64,000 nucleotides of DNA from CAWARU01 sp963784575 (GTDB lineage: Bacteria > Pseudomonadota > Gammaproteobacteria > UBA6186 > Azoamicaceae): positions 248,001 through 312,000 of the forward strand of contig CAWARU010000001.1 in NCBI GenBank assembly GCA_963784575.1, written 5' to 3'. A model generated the notes under the pieces. It was not told the origin of the DNA. It saw only the letters and a list, made by a program, of their open reading frames with translations, and did no database searches. Numbering within the stretch: position 1 is the first letter of the stretch; each line of letters opens with the position of its first letter. The position numbers and the translations under genes are program-made. Positions 10,167-18,845 of this stretch are shown here, piece after piece.

Positions 10167-10208
10167 AAATGGATACATTAATGTTATCAGTTCTAGGATA
10201 GTTATAAA

Positions 10209-11975
10209 ATGTTGCCTCATGAGAAAGCGGCAAAAGAGCATTATTCAAATCTAGCAAAGGAAAAAAAACTAGAGTTTATTTCCTTAATGGATATTAAGGA
10301 TAATTTACATCCAGATTATGCCTTGCGCGAAGATTATTTACGACTACAAGCTGTGCCAATCAAAATAACTGAAAAGACGATTACGATCGCTACCGCCAAT
10401 CCTACTGATAATAATATCGCTTTGATCGATGAATTTTGGAATAAAAAAGGTGATAAAAAATTAAATATCGTTGTGACTTCAAGGCAAGATCTTGTTGATC
10501 TTCTGGCGCTCAAATTTGAAAAAGAACTCATCTATAAAATTTCTCATACAAGAGATGAACTTGATTACAAGCATAGTGCAAGTTATACTTTTAGTTTTGC
10601 AGAAAAGTGGATCATCATTTTTTTGCTTTTTATGCTTCTCTTTTCAACGTTAGGCGATTTTTTTACAACAGCTCTTTGGTTTAATTTATTTCTTTCATTT
10701 GGTTCTACTATTATTGTCTGTTACAAAACAAGTTTAACGATTTATACCGCTAGATTCCTAAGAAGAAAAAAAGAAGAAATCACCATGACAATGAGTAATC
10801 TTCCTATCTATACTATCCTTATTCCACTTTTGCGTGAAAAAGAAGAGACCATCTCTATCCTTTTGAAATCCTTAAAGGTAATTGATTATCCCCATGAACT
10901 TTTGGATATAAAATTCTTACTTGAAAAAGATGATTTGGAAACTTTAAATGTATTAAGTAAATTTAGTCTAGATTGGTACTATCAAGTCTTAATAGTACCG
11001 CCTGGGCTACCGCGTTCTAAACCCCGAGCTTGCAATTATGGATTACGACTTACCTTTGGAGAATATCTGACGATTTACGATGCAGAAGACAAACCAGATC
11101 CCGATCAGCTCAGGAAGGTATTACAACGATTTCACGTTAATCTTGTAGAAACAATTAAAAAATACGGGGATACTCATACTCAGCTTGCCTGCGTTCAAGC
11201 ATGTTTAAATTTTTATAATTATAAAGAAAATCTCATAACCCGTTTATTTACCATAGAATACACACACTGGTTCGATTTTTTAATCCCAGCGCTTGCCAGT
11301 ATACATGCTCCTGTTCCACTTGGTGGAACAAGTAATCATTTTAGAGTGGACATTTTGAAAAGAATTGGCGGATGGGATCCTTATATTGGAACAGAAGATG
11401 CTGAAATTGGCGTGCGCTTATATCGATATAATTATCGAACAGAACATACCTACTCAACTACCTATGAAGAAGCCAATACAAAATTGGGAAACTGGTTTAA
11501 ACAGCGAGCGCGTTGGAACAAAGGATATATGCAAACATATCTTGTCTACATGCGTGATCCTATCAATTTTATGAAACAAATTGGCCCCTGGCGCTTTCTT
11601 AATTTTCAATGTTTTGTAGGTGGCAATGTTTTTATTCAGCTGGCTAATCTTCCGCTACTGATATTTCTATTTACTGGATTGTTTATCCATAAGGAGTATT
11701 ATTCGGGAGAGTTTGCAAATCTTCTCTATACAATAACCTGGTATAATTTTATCATTGGTAATATCCTATATTTAACATGCGAATTCATTGCAACTTATAA
11801 TCGTAAACTATATTCCCTTTTACCTTTTGTTCCTTTAAAGTTTTTTTATTGGATGATTATGAGTGTTGCTGGATATTATGCCGTTTATGAATTGTTAACA
11901 AGACCAGGTTATTGGTATAAAACAGAGCATGGAATAAGTAAGCAAAAAAAACCAGATATTGATTTTCCAAAGTAA
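10209..11975 (+). CDS. Membrane glycosyltransferase family 2 with N-terminal T2SSE_N/MshEN-type domain
   Basis: Residues about 25-115 form a T2SSE_N/MshEN-like domain (DYLRLQAVPIKI, ATANPTDNNIALIDEF). Two membrane helices follow, then a GT2 catalytic domain: PLLREKEETISILLKSL, the DAEDKPDPDQL acidic motif, the TEDAEIGVRL motif and the processive-type QRARW. Several C-terminal membrane helices follow. NfrB-type transferases with this plan use the MshEN domain to sense c-di-GMP and make an exopolysaccharide. The canonical RLG...Q ligand motif is not clear here, so ligand binding is unproven. The nearby GGDEF-EAL regulator supports the link. Confidence 0.8.
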   Translation: MLPHEKAAKEHYSNLAKEKKLEFISLMDIKDNLHPDYALREDYLRLQAVPIKITEKTITIATANPTDNNIALIDEFWNKKGDKKLNIVVTSRQDLVDLLALKFEKELIYKISHTRDELDYKHSASYTFSFAEKWIIIFLLFMLLFSTLGDFFTTALWFNLFLSFGSTIIVCYKTSLTIYTARFLRRKKEEITMTMSNLPIYTILIPLLREKEETISILLKSLKVIDYPHELLDIKFLLEKDDLETLNVLSKFSLDWYYQVLIVPPGLPRSKPRACNYGLRLTFGEYLTIYDAEDKPDPDQLRKVLQRFHVNLVETIKKYGDTHTQLACVQACLNFYNYKENLITRLFTIEYTHWFDFLIPALASIHAPVPLGGTSNHFRVDILKRIGGWDPYIGTEDAEIGVRLYRYNYRTEHTYSTTYEEANTKLGNWFKQRARWNKGYMQTYLVYMRDPINFMKQIGPWRFLNFQCFVGGNVFIQLANLPLLIFLFTGLFIHKEYYSGEFANLLYTITWYNFIIGNILYLTCEFIATYNRKLYSLLPFVPLKFFYWMIMSVAGYYAVYELLTRPGYWYKTEHGISKQKKPDIDFPK

Positions 11976-12236
11976 GAACTGTACATTCGATATTCTTTTT
12001 AATTTGATTTTGCAATACAAGTTCTATCCCTTCCTGCGTATTCTCGTCAAAATGAACATAGATTCTCGTTTTACTATGAACGCTGGTTCTCTCTTAACGT
12101 GAACAACGATTCTCCTTTTGCGTGAACATTTCTATCTCTCCACCATATTAATAAATCCTAAGCATTCTGCAAAGACCCTTCTGTCCAAAGGAAATAAAAA
12201 AATCAATTTTAAATTAATAGTTGTATTTACAAAGGC

Positions 12237-12338
12237 GCTGTGCAGAGAGCTGGGGCAAGCTGTTGGTAAGCTCGTGGACAATCCTGTCCATAGCTTATCC
12301 ATCAGCTTGCCCCAGCGCCTCGGAGAGCTCTGCACAGC
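12237..12338. repeat. Imperfect palindrome of about 100 bp at the istB 3' end
   Basis: Outer arms GCTGTGCAGAG / CTCTGCACAGC enclose inner arms of about 33 bp built on GCTGGGGCAAGCTG, meeting near ATCC at 12280. One arm carries an extra 8 bases. The istB stop codon (12295) lies inside it, so it contributes the last codons of istB. It may act as a transcription terminator or be a small inserted element. Confidence 0.7.
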
Positions 12339-13092
12339 CACCTTCTATCTCTGACTTCTTATCTGCTTTCTTTGGCTTTCTTAAGGACTCACCCAATAGC
12401 TCGACCCTAATAGACTGATGGAGCAGTCTGTCAAGGATAGCGTCTGCGAGAGTCGCATCATTGATGTATTCATGCCAATGAATAATTGGCAGTTGACTTG
12501 TGATTATTGTCGAGGCTTTTTGATAGCGATCATCTAATATTTCTAGGAGATCACGTTTTTGTTCATCATCTAATGGAGTTAACCCCCAATCATCCAAAAT
12601 AATTAAATTAATTTTAGCTATTTGTGCAAGCCATTTGTGGAAAGTACCATCTGCCTTAGCTACCTTGAGCTCGTGCCAAAGCCTTGGAAGCCTCATATAC
12701 CGAGTAGTCATCCCTTGTAGACAGGCCTTGTGTGCTAAAGCACAGGCTAGGTAAGTTTTTCCGCATCCTGTGGACCCTGTAATCAAAAGATTCAGATGGC
12801 TTCTGATCCAGTTGCTTTGCGCTAGCTCCATCACTTTTGATTTGTTTAATCCACGACTGGTTTCATAATTGATATTTTCAATGCATGCAGGTTGTTGAAG
12901 TTTTGCATCTTTAAGACGTCTTGTGAGCCTCCTATTCTCTCTTAAGTCCCATTCTCGATCTACGAGCATGGCTATCCTAGCATCAAAATCTAAATCAGAA
13001 GGCATTGCAAGCTGTTCTTTATAAGAAGCTACCATTCCTGTCAGTCTCATGGCATTTAATTTGTTAATCGTTGCTTGGTTTAACATTTTCAA
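12295..13092 (-). CDS. istB: IS21 helper ATPase IstB
   Basis: The 265-residue protein has a helical N-terminal domain and a AAA+ ATPase core with Walker A GSTGCGKTYL, Walker B LIILDDWG and a sensor-1 segment IITSQLP. IstB is the DnaA/DnaC-like ATPase that assists IstA in IS21 target choice and strand transfer. It begins 11 bases after the istA stop. The last 15 codons lie in a large palindrome, so the C-terminus may differ from the ancestral one. Confidence 0.92.
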   Translation of the reverse strand: MKMLNQATINKLNAMRLTGMVASYKEQLAMPSDLDFDARIAMLVDREWDLRENRRLTRRLKDAKLQQPACIENINYETSRGLNKSKVMELAQSNWIRSHLNLLITGSTGCGKTYLACALAHKACLQGMTTRYMRLPRLWHELKVAKADGTFHKWLAQIAKINLIILDDWGLTPLDDEQKRDLLEILDDRYQKASTIITSQLPIIHWHEYINDATLADAILDRLLHQSIRVELLGESLRKPKKADKKSEIEGGCAELSEALGQADG

Positions 13093-13102
13093 GTCTCCTT
13101 AT

Positions 13103-14632
13103 TTACTGGTAATAGGATGCGCCACGGACATTGGTGTGACGCAATATGGGGTTTGGTATCGGTTTGCTTACGGAAGTATTTTCCATTTTATTCATTAAGA
13201 TTGATTCAATTTGTTGGTATCTCGTGATGCCAAGGGCTAAGCCCTTCGAACAAGCTTTTTCAAGACGGTCATTACCATACTTCTTTCCAAGCCTTAAGAC
13301 ACCAAGACAAGCTCGATAGGCCTGCTCCGGAAAAGGTCTGCTAGCTATCATTGCCTCAATAAATTTTGAAGTACAAAGTCCGATTTTTTCTGCCCAACGC
13401 CGCATTCGATCCGGCGTCCATTCGGCGTGTGTCTTATGGGCTTCTGGCATATGTTCCTTCTGGGTTGTGTATTGATATTTGTTATAGTCTCTGGCATGTA
13501 TTGCAATACGCTTGCCTCGATGGAAGCACTCTATCGTGGTTAATGATGCACAGATTTCTATATATTGGTGGATGTATCGGTAAGGCACACTGTAGTAGTG
13601 GTCATCAAATACAAAATGATAATCAATATTTATTTTTGCCTTTGCCCATTGGTGATATTGATATCGCTCTTCAGGCAATGGTTTGAGCTCAGGCTTGTCC
13701 AATGCTAAAAAAAGCTCTGCTCGTGAGATTTTCATCTTTTGCATAGGGGCATTATTAAATTGCGTTAAAAGCTCCTTAATCGCCATGTTAATTTCACATA
13801 AACTGGTAAATGTTCTATGACGCAATGGAGCCAAAATAGAGCGTTCTATGCAGCCAACTGCATTTTCCACTTTGGCTTTATCCTTCGGAGCCATTACTCG
13901 AGCAGGAACAATCGCAATGCCATAGTGTTCGCCAAACTTCTGATAATTGGCATTGATATCAGGATCATAAATATGTGATTTCTGCACAGCCCCCCTCAAA
14001 TTATCAGGCACTAAAATTTTTGGAGTACCTTTGAAAAACTCAAGCATGTAACTGTGAGATTGGATCCAGTCAGGCAATTTTTGGCTAGCCGCAGCATGAA
14101 CAAACGTATATTGGGAAGCTCCTAATGCTCCTACAAAAATTTGAGCTTCTTGTATAGCGCCTGTCTTCATATCGATCCAAGGCATTGTCATGCCGGCATA
14201 ATCAACAAAGCATTTTTCACCGGCTTTATGCAGTTGGCGCATGACAGGGGTAATTGATTTGGAGTATTGATTGTAACTTTTGCAAAATCGGCTATAACTC
14301 AAGCCGTTGGGGTGCATTTCTTTATATTCACGCCATAACAAAAGTAAAGTAACGCTTTTTCGTCTTAGTTCTTTATGGACATATTCAAAATCTGGTAGTG
14401 TCCTTTTAGAATTTTTTTCTGCTGGCAAATTTAGACGCGAATATAGTAGATCCTCTGTTATGCCTTCAGGCAAAGGCCAAGTTAACCCTGCTGCCTTAGC
14501 CTTCGCCACATATTTCGCAACGGTACCTACTGCAATATTTAAACTACTTGCAATATCACGATAATTAAATTTTAGCTCGTGAACCTGTCTCAAAATTTCA
14601 CTTATTTTTCGCATAGATAACTGACCTCTCAT
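13103..14632 (-). CDS. istA: IS21 transposase IstA
   Basis: The 509-residue protein has an N-terminal helix-turn-helix (FNYRDIASSLNIAVGTVAKYVA), an integrase catalytic core with Asp in DYAGMTMPW, Asp in LVPDNLRGAV and Glu in NAVGCIER, and a C-terminal basic beta-barrel-like region. The length fits IS21 IstA. The frame is uninterrupted, and istB follows directly in the same operon. The start at 14632 precedes the HTH by about 20 residues; MRKISEIL a few codons later is an alternative. Confidence 0.93.
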   Translation of the reverse strand: MRGQLSMRKISEILRQVHELKFNYRDIASSLNIAVGTVAKYVAKAKAAGLTWPLPEGITEDLLYSRLNLPAEKNSKRTLPDFEYVHKELRRKSVTLLLLWREYKEMHPNGLSYSRFCKSYNQYSKSITPVMRQLHKAGEKCFVDYAGMTMPWIDMKTGAIQEAQIFVGALGASQYTFVHAAASQKLPDWIQSHSYMLEFFKGTPKILVPDNLRGAVQKSHIYDPDINANYQKFGEHYGIAIVPARVMAPKDKAKVENAVGCIERSILAPLRHRTFTSLCEINMAIKELLTQFNNAPMQKMKISRAELFLALDKPELKPLPEERYQYHQWAKAKINIDYHFVFDDHYYSVPYRYIHQYIEICASLTTIECFHRGKRIAIHARDYNKYQYTTQKEHMPEAHKTHAEWTPDRMRRWAEKIGLCTSKFIEAMIASRPFPEQAYRACLGVLRLGKKYGNDRLEKACSKGLALGITRYQQIESILMNKMENTSVSKPIPNPILRHTNVRGASYYQ

Positions 14633-14833
14633 TTTGAAACTCCACTTAATTAATAATTAAATAGAGCATGATATCACCTGAGAGATAGACGGCTTACTGT
14701 TTCCTTGAAGGAGAAATCATGTTCACGATCAAGGAGAATCAGTGTTCACGGTGAGGGAGAATCTTTGTTCACGCAAAAGGAGAATTCGTGTTCACGTTAA
14801 AGGAGAATTGCTGTTCATTTTGGAGGAGAATAC

Positions 14834-15061
14834 ACAGAAAATCCACAATGGAAGCAATTTGCAAATGAAATTAGGGTACATGAAGTATTTTTTCTTCACA
14901 AAAAGAGAATCAATGCAGATCATTTTCAACCATTACTCTTAAGTAGTAGCGGTGCTGTCACTAACAGTATTCGTACGTTATACAAATCCCCAGCACGAAC
15001 TGCAACACCAAATGTGCCATCTGCTTCAAGATCTAGAGATCGGAGTCCTAGTCGGGATTAA
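14834..15061 (+). pseudogene. 3' remnant of an unknown gene cut by the IS21 insertion
   Basis: Immediately right of the IS21 end an open frame without its own start reads EYTENPQWKQFANEIRVHEV and continues to a Ser/Arg-rich tail (SASRSRDRSPSRD) before TAA at 15061. No matching 5' part is recognisable left of the element, because only 61 bp separate it from the glycosyltransferase stop. The insertion was therefore probably accompanied by a deletion. The protein family is not recognised; the RS-type tail resembles eukaryotic RS sequences, which may be coincidence. Confidence 0.4.
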
Positions 15062-15176
15062 TTTAATTGTATTCACTCAAAAATATCATATAGACCATAG
15101 CCAGTTTTAGCCTTATTTTGAACTACGAGAATTCCTCGGTAGTTTACATAGTACTTTTGAGCTTAATATATTTAAC

Positions 15177-15206
15177 ATTTTGCAACGGGCGTTGCAAAAT
15201 TTTTTA
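15177..15206 (+). terminator. Rho-independent terminator-like hairpin
   Basis: Perfect 11-bp arms ATTTTGCAACG / CGTTGCAAAAT with a GG loop are followed on the plus strand by a run of six T. It would end plus-strand transcription from the 14834-15061 remnant and lies beyond the 3' end of the convergent ATPase gene. Confidence 0.6.
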
Positions 15207-15262
15207 GCTTGAATTATAACTTTCAAGATGATAAAAAACGATATATATCAAACAGCATTAAC

Positions 15263-16744
15263 CTATTCCAACTCAAACATTTGGCCAAAATCTATAATCT
15301 CTGTAAAAAATCTGCTATCCATAACTTCTTCAGAAACACCATTCACATGAATAAGTACTGGTCGATAAGAAAAATTTTTAGGTAGTTTCAAACGCTGTAT
15401 TTTTTGTTCAACTTCCTTTATGACATTGAATTCAATAGGTTTCCTCTTAAATTTAATTTCACATATATAAATATTATTGAACCTAGTCTGGATGAGTAAA
15501 TCTATCTGACAAGAATCTTGTATTAATGTTTTTCTTTGAAAATAGGGATTTAAGAAGACGACTTCTTCCGGGGAAATCCTTAAAATCTTTAAAATTTCTT
15601 TTTGATTATTAATGACTACATTTTCAAACTGTAGACCCAATATGGTTTCCCAGGCTGGCAAAGCTGAAAGTGAAACATCTTGAAAAATGCCCTTCTTAAT
15701 TTTTTCTTTGTTAGGGTGAATATATTTCAAATAAAATCTTATATAGTTATCTTTAAGACGATAATGGCTTAATTTAGAAATATTTCCAGAATGCAAGTGC
15801 CAAGTGTAGTCTCTAGACACAAACCCAGCTAAAACCAAATCATTTAAGTACTCACTAATAGCTCCGCCTTTTGGGCGAGATAATTCCGACAATACTTCTT
15901 CTTGACTCTTCGGACCATTTAGTAGTAATAAAATGATTTTACGATAGAGCCCACTACGTTTTCCGAAGACATCAGAAAAAATCCTTTCAAACTCATTTAA
16001 TAAAGGACTATTTTTGGTAAAACATATTTGACGAATGTTCTCTTCAGCAGTTATTTTGGGATTTATCATTTCGAGATAGCGTGGCACCCCACCTGTAACA
16101 GACAACATTTTAAATTTTTCATGCGCAGAAATATTTTTTGCTGCATGTCCCCAAAAACACTGACAATATTTCAGCGCCAATTCTTCCAAGCATAGATAAA
16201 GATGTGGCCTACCTAAAAATGCGGTGTTATTTAAAATATTTTTCTCTATCCAGGAAGAAACCGAGCCACAAAGGATAAGCATCAAATTTGGATTCTTGCT
16301 AAATTGTTTATCCCACGCATTTTTTAGCTTTCCAAGAAAGGTTGGATCCTTCGAGCCCATCCAAGAGATTTCATCAAAAAAGACAATGACCCTTCCCTTA
16401 TCTACTTGTTTTGCAAGTAGTGTAAAAATATCACCCCAATTTTTCATCGTAATTCCAAACAAACCTGTCTGCTCACCAAACTGACGCATAAATTCATCAC
16501 GCTGCATTTGAGCTGTGATGTCCTTTCTAGGTTCTATACCAGCGAATGAATAAAACTTCTGCCCTTTTGCGAATTCTTCAACTAATCGGCTTTTTCCAAT
16601 TCGACGACGCCCTTGGATAACAACCAAGCTGGCAATTTCTTTTTTTTGGAGTTGCTTAAGCTCATTAACTTCGACCGTTCTGCCCACAAAAAGAGTATTC
16701 ATTTTTAAATCCGTTTCATTGATTTGGTGATCTAATTCTAACAT
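15263..16744 (-). CDS. ATPase of the archaeal-ATPase/DUF234 type with nuclease-like C-terminus
   Basis: The protein has a P-loop NTPase domain with FVGRTVEVNEL, Walker A QGRRRIGKSRL and Walker B VIVFFDEISW (pfam ATPase_2-like), then a winged-helix-like region (SQEEVLSELSRPKGGAISEYLNDL). The C-terminal DUF234 region contains QIDLLI and ICEIKFK, spaced like a PD-(D/E)XK nuclease core. Such proteins are common in archaea and mobile DNA and their role is unknown. The open frame reaches a TTG at 16753; ATG at 16744 is used here, and ATG at 16702, just before FVGR, is also plausible. A dyad lies upstream. Confidence 0.8.
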   Translation of the reverse strand: MLELDHQINETDLKMNTLFVGRTVEVNELKQLQKKEIASLVVIQGRRRIGKSRLVEEFAKGQKFYSFAGIEPRKDITAQMQRDEFMRQFGEQTGLFGITMKNWGDIFTLLAKQVDKGRVIVFFDEISWMGSKDPTFLGKLKNAWDKQFSKNPNLMLILCGSVSSWIEKNILNNTAFLGRPHLYLCLEELALKYCQCFWGHAAKNISAHEKFKMLSVTGGVPRYLEMINPKITAEENIRQICFTKNSPLLNEFERIFSDVFGKRSGLYRKIILLLLNGPKSQEEVLSELSRPKGGAISEYLNDLVLAGFVSRDYTWHLHSGNISKLSHYRLKDNYIRFYLKYIHPNKEKIKKGIFQDVSLSALPAWETILGLQFENVVINNQKEILKILRISPEEVVFLNPYFQRKTLIQDSCQIDLLIQTRFNNIYICEIKFKRKPIEFNVIKEVEQKIQRLKLPKNFSYRPVLIHVNGVSEEVMDSRFFTEIIDFGQMFELE

Positions 16745-16753
16745 AAAAAACAA

Positions 16754-16785
16754 GTCACCAAAACATTTTTTATTGATTTGGTGAC
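16754..16785. promoter_or_regulatory. Candidate operator: inverted repeat at the DUF234 ATPase start
   Basis: GTCACCAAA (16754-16762) and TTTGGTGAC (16777-16785) form perfect 9-bp arms around 14 bases. The TTGATTTGGTGA half-site recurs within the 5' coding region near 16720. The position right at the gene start suggests autoregulation or a regulator site. Confidence 0.4.
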
Positions 16786-17219
16786 ATGATTTTATTGTAG
16801 GATATGAATCACTAAATCCACTGAAGATGATCTGTATATATTGCTAGTATTTAATCTTTGGGCAACCTGTTATATGCGAAATCTAAATGCTACCAAGAAG
16901 TCCATCGGTTATAGAGAAGCGAATTTAGCTAAAATTTTCAAATATGCTCATCAATATACATTGTCGTTTTTATAAAAATCCCAGTTATCATTACATATCG
17001 TGCCTAAAATGGGTATGGAATGCAAATGAAACCGGAAAATGCAGGTATCCATCCTATCCCCCGCCACTTTTGTATTTCATGTACATGCACCGGCCTGTCC
17101 TACCTAAAATTTATTGTGTGGAGCGCTTCTTTAAGATTAGTTATTAATTTAAATTAGTGCAATTGCACAATTTAATAATTTTATGAATGTCTAACACATT
17201 GAATTAAAAATATTAAAAA
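16786..17219. other. Intergenic region without a supported gene
   Basis: Between the divergent ATPase and AbiE genes. It holds only short frames, for example a 33-codon frame at 16874-16975 that lacks a good ribosome site. The right part becomes very AT-rich toward the AbiE promoter. Nothing else was recognised. Confidence 0.5.
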
Positions 17220-17260
17220 TTCTAAAGCATAATTTTTTAATAAAAATATTTGCTTTAGAA
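17220..17260. promoter_or_regulatory. Inverted repeat upstream of the AbiE-type pair
   Basis: TTCTAAAGCA (17220-17229) and TGCTTTAGAA (17251-17260) are perfect 10-bp arms, 26 bp before the antitoxin start. AbiEi-type antitoxins are known to bind inverted repeats in their own promoter, so this is a likely autoregulatory operator. Confidence 0.55.
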
Positions 17261-17285
17261 CGGTTTTTAAGATATAAATAGAATT

Positions 17286-17864
17286 ATGCGTACCTCGAGT
17301 AAACGATTAGAAAATCATCTTGAAATGGGCCGGGTTTACCGACGGGAAACATTATTGCCCTTTAGCAATGCCCTAGATAGGGATTTAAAAAAACAGGAGA
17401 GGCTCGGTACTTTGGAGAAAGTGGGAGCAGGCTTATATTACTGTCCTAGAAAATCACGTTTTGGAGCGCTTCCGCCTACCGAACATGAATTGGTGAAATC
17501 TTTTCTTAAGGATGATTCCTTCTTATTGTTCACCAGAAACGATTATAACAATCTGGGCCTTGGTCTTACTCAACTCTATAATAGTGTTGTGGTGTATAAC
17601 AGAAAACGACACGAGACGCTTACTTTAAGTGATAGATCCTTTGACTTTCGTCGTCCTAATAAAGGATATCCTACTGAATTAAGCAAAGAATACTTATTGG
17701 TTGATTTAATGAATAATCTTTCTTTATTAGCAGAGGATACGGATCGGGTTAAGGCTCGCATAAAAGAGCGACTAAAGAATTTTGATGTCAACAAAGTTAT
17801 GAATTTCGCTAGATTATATGGTAAAGTTGGAACCAGGAAATTTTTTGAAGGATTGGTAAAATAA
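17286..17864 (+). CDS. AbiEi-like antitoxin (DUF6088-type)
   Basis: The 192-residue protein starts with a winged-helix-like segment (YRRETLLPFSNALDRDLKKQERLGTLEKVGAGLYYCPR), the usual DNA-binding opening of type IV antitoxins that repress their own promoter. A C-terminal domain with DLMNNLSLLAEDTDRVKARI and a final ARLYGKVGTRKFFEGL follows. The stop overlaps the toxin start by one base (TAATG), so translation is coupled. The family assignment comes from layout and partner rather than strong motifs. Confidence 0.75.
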   Translation: MRTSSKRLENHLEMGRVYRRETLLPFSNALDRDLKKQERLGTLEKVGAGLYYCPRKSRFGALPPTEHELVKSFLKDDSFLLFTRNDYNNLGLGLTQLYNSVVVYNRKRHETLTLSDRSFDFRRPNKGYPTELSKEYLLVDLMNNLSLLAEDTDRVKARIKERLKNFDVNKVMNFARLYGKVGTRKFFEGLVK

Positions 17865-18802
17865 TGAAATTTTTACATCAATTATCGGATGCAAAAGAAC
17901 TCTTTGAAGCTGTAGCAAGGGAGCGAAAAATTATTCCTATTATTGTAGAAAAAGATTATTGGCTGATGCATTTATTATGGGGCTTGAAAAATCAAGGATA
18001 TACTTTTGCACTGAAGGGCGGAACCTCTCTTTCTAAGGGATTTGGCATTATAGACAGGTTCAGTGAAGACGTCGACATTCAAATTGAGCCAGATGCCTCT
18101 AAAAAAATTCGCATCGGAAAAAATCACGATAAAGAAATACATATAGCGGAACGAAGAGAGTTCTTTAATAACTTATCAAAAGAAATTAGAATACATGAGT
18201 TGCAACTAGAAAGAGATGAAAATTTTGATGATGCAGATATGCGCAATGCAGGTATAAGAGCATTATATAATACTCAGTTTAAGCCTATAAACGAGATAAA
18301 AGATGGAATATTATTGGAAGCCGGTTTTGATCAAATAGTTCCAAATGAACCAAGAGTCATCACTTCTTGGGCATATGAAAAAGCAATGCAACTAGGAATA
18401 GATATTTTGGATAATAGAGCATATAATGTGAGCTGCTATTATCCTGAATACACTTTTGTCGAAAAACTGCATGCAATCTCAAAAAAATTCAGAAATCAAC
18501 AAAAGAACGGTACACTTCCTATTAATTTTCTGCGACATTATTATGATGTATATCAATTGTTAAATCATAAGCGGATTCAAGATTTTATTGGAACATCTGA
18601 TTATATTGAGCATAAAAATAAACGATTTAAAACTCAAGATGAAAAAGACTTAACCAAAAATCCAGCTTTTACTTTAACCAATGAAGATACTTTCTCCCTG
18701 TATAGTAGCGAGTACGAGGGCAAATCGAATCTTTATTTTGGAAAACAACCGAAATTTCGGGAAATTTTAGATAGAATAAAACTATACCTAGAAAGATTGT
18801 GA
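17864..18802 (+). CDS. Nucleotidyltransferase AbiEii/AbiGii-family toxin
   Basis: The 312-residue protein has the nucleotidyltransferase motifs FALKGGTSLSKGFGIIDRFSEDVDIQIE, in which GG(T/S)SLSKG and the DVD pair form the NTP and metal site. A further VEKLHAISKKFRNQ motif and the HYYDVYQLL segment are typical of the family. Known AbiEii toxins transfer nucleotides to RNA targets and protect against phage by growth arrest. It directly follows its likely antitoxin. It appears intact. Confidence 0.85.
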   Translation: MKFLHQLSDAKELFEAVARERKIIPIIVEKDYWLMHLLWGLKNQGYTFALKGGTSLSKGFGIIDRFSEDVDIQIEPDASKKIRIGKNHDKEIHIAERREFFNNLSKEIRIHELQLERDENFDDADMRNAGIRALYNTQFKPINEIKDGILLEAGFDQIVPNEPRVITSWAYEKAMQLGIDILDNRAYNVSCYYPEYTFVEKLHAISKKFRNQQKNGTLPINFLRHYYDVYQLLNHKRIQDFIGTSDYIEHKNKRFKTQDEKDLTKNPAFTLTNEDTFSLYSSEYEGKSNLYFGKQPKFREILDRIKLYLERL

Positions 18803-18845
18803 ATAAAAGTAGAATAATGCTTGAAAATCAATTAAAAAAATCGTT

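Larger units (their letters stand above)
12037..14833 (-). mobile_element. IS21-family insertion sequence, apparently complete
   Basis: The element carries istA and istB on the minus strand. Its ends are inverted: the left end TATTCTCGTCAAAATGAACA matches the complement of TGTTCATTTTGGAGGAGAATA at the right end. Inside both ends, GTTCACG...GGAGAAT units repeat (five at 14718-14833 and three or four at 12037-12128). Such repeated terminal boxes are typical of IS21 elements and bind IstA. The target duplication was not resolved. Both genes look intact, so it may still be active. Confidence 0.85.

Noticed and set aside
16944..17147. A 67-residue frame in the gap before the AbiE pair.
   Set aside because: No ribosome site, odd composition and no recognisable family.
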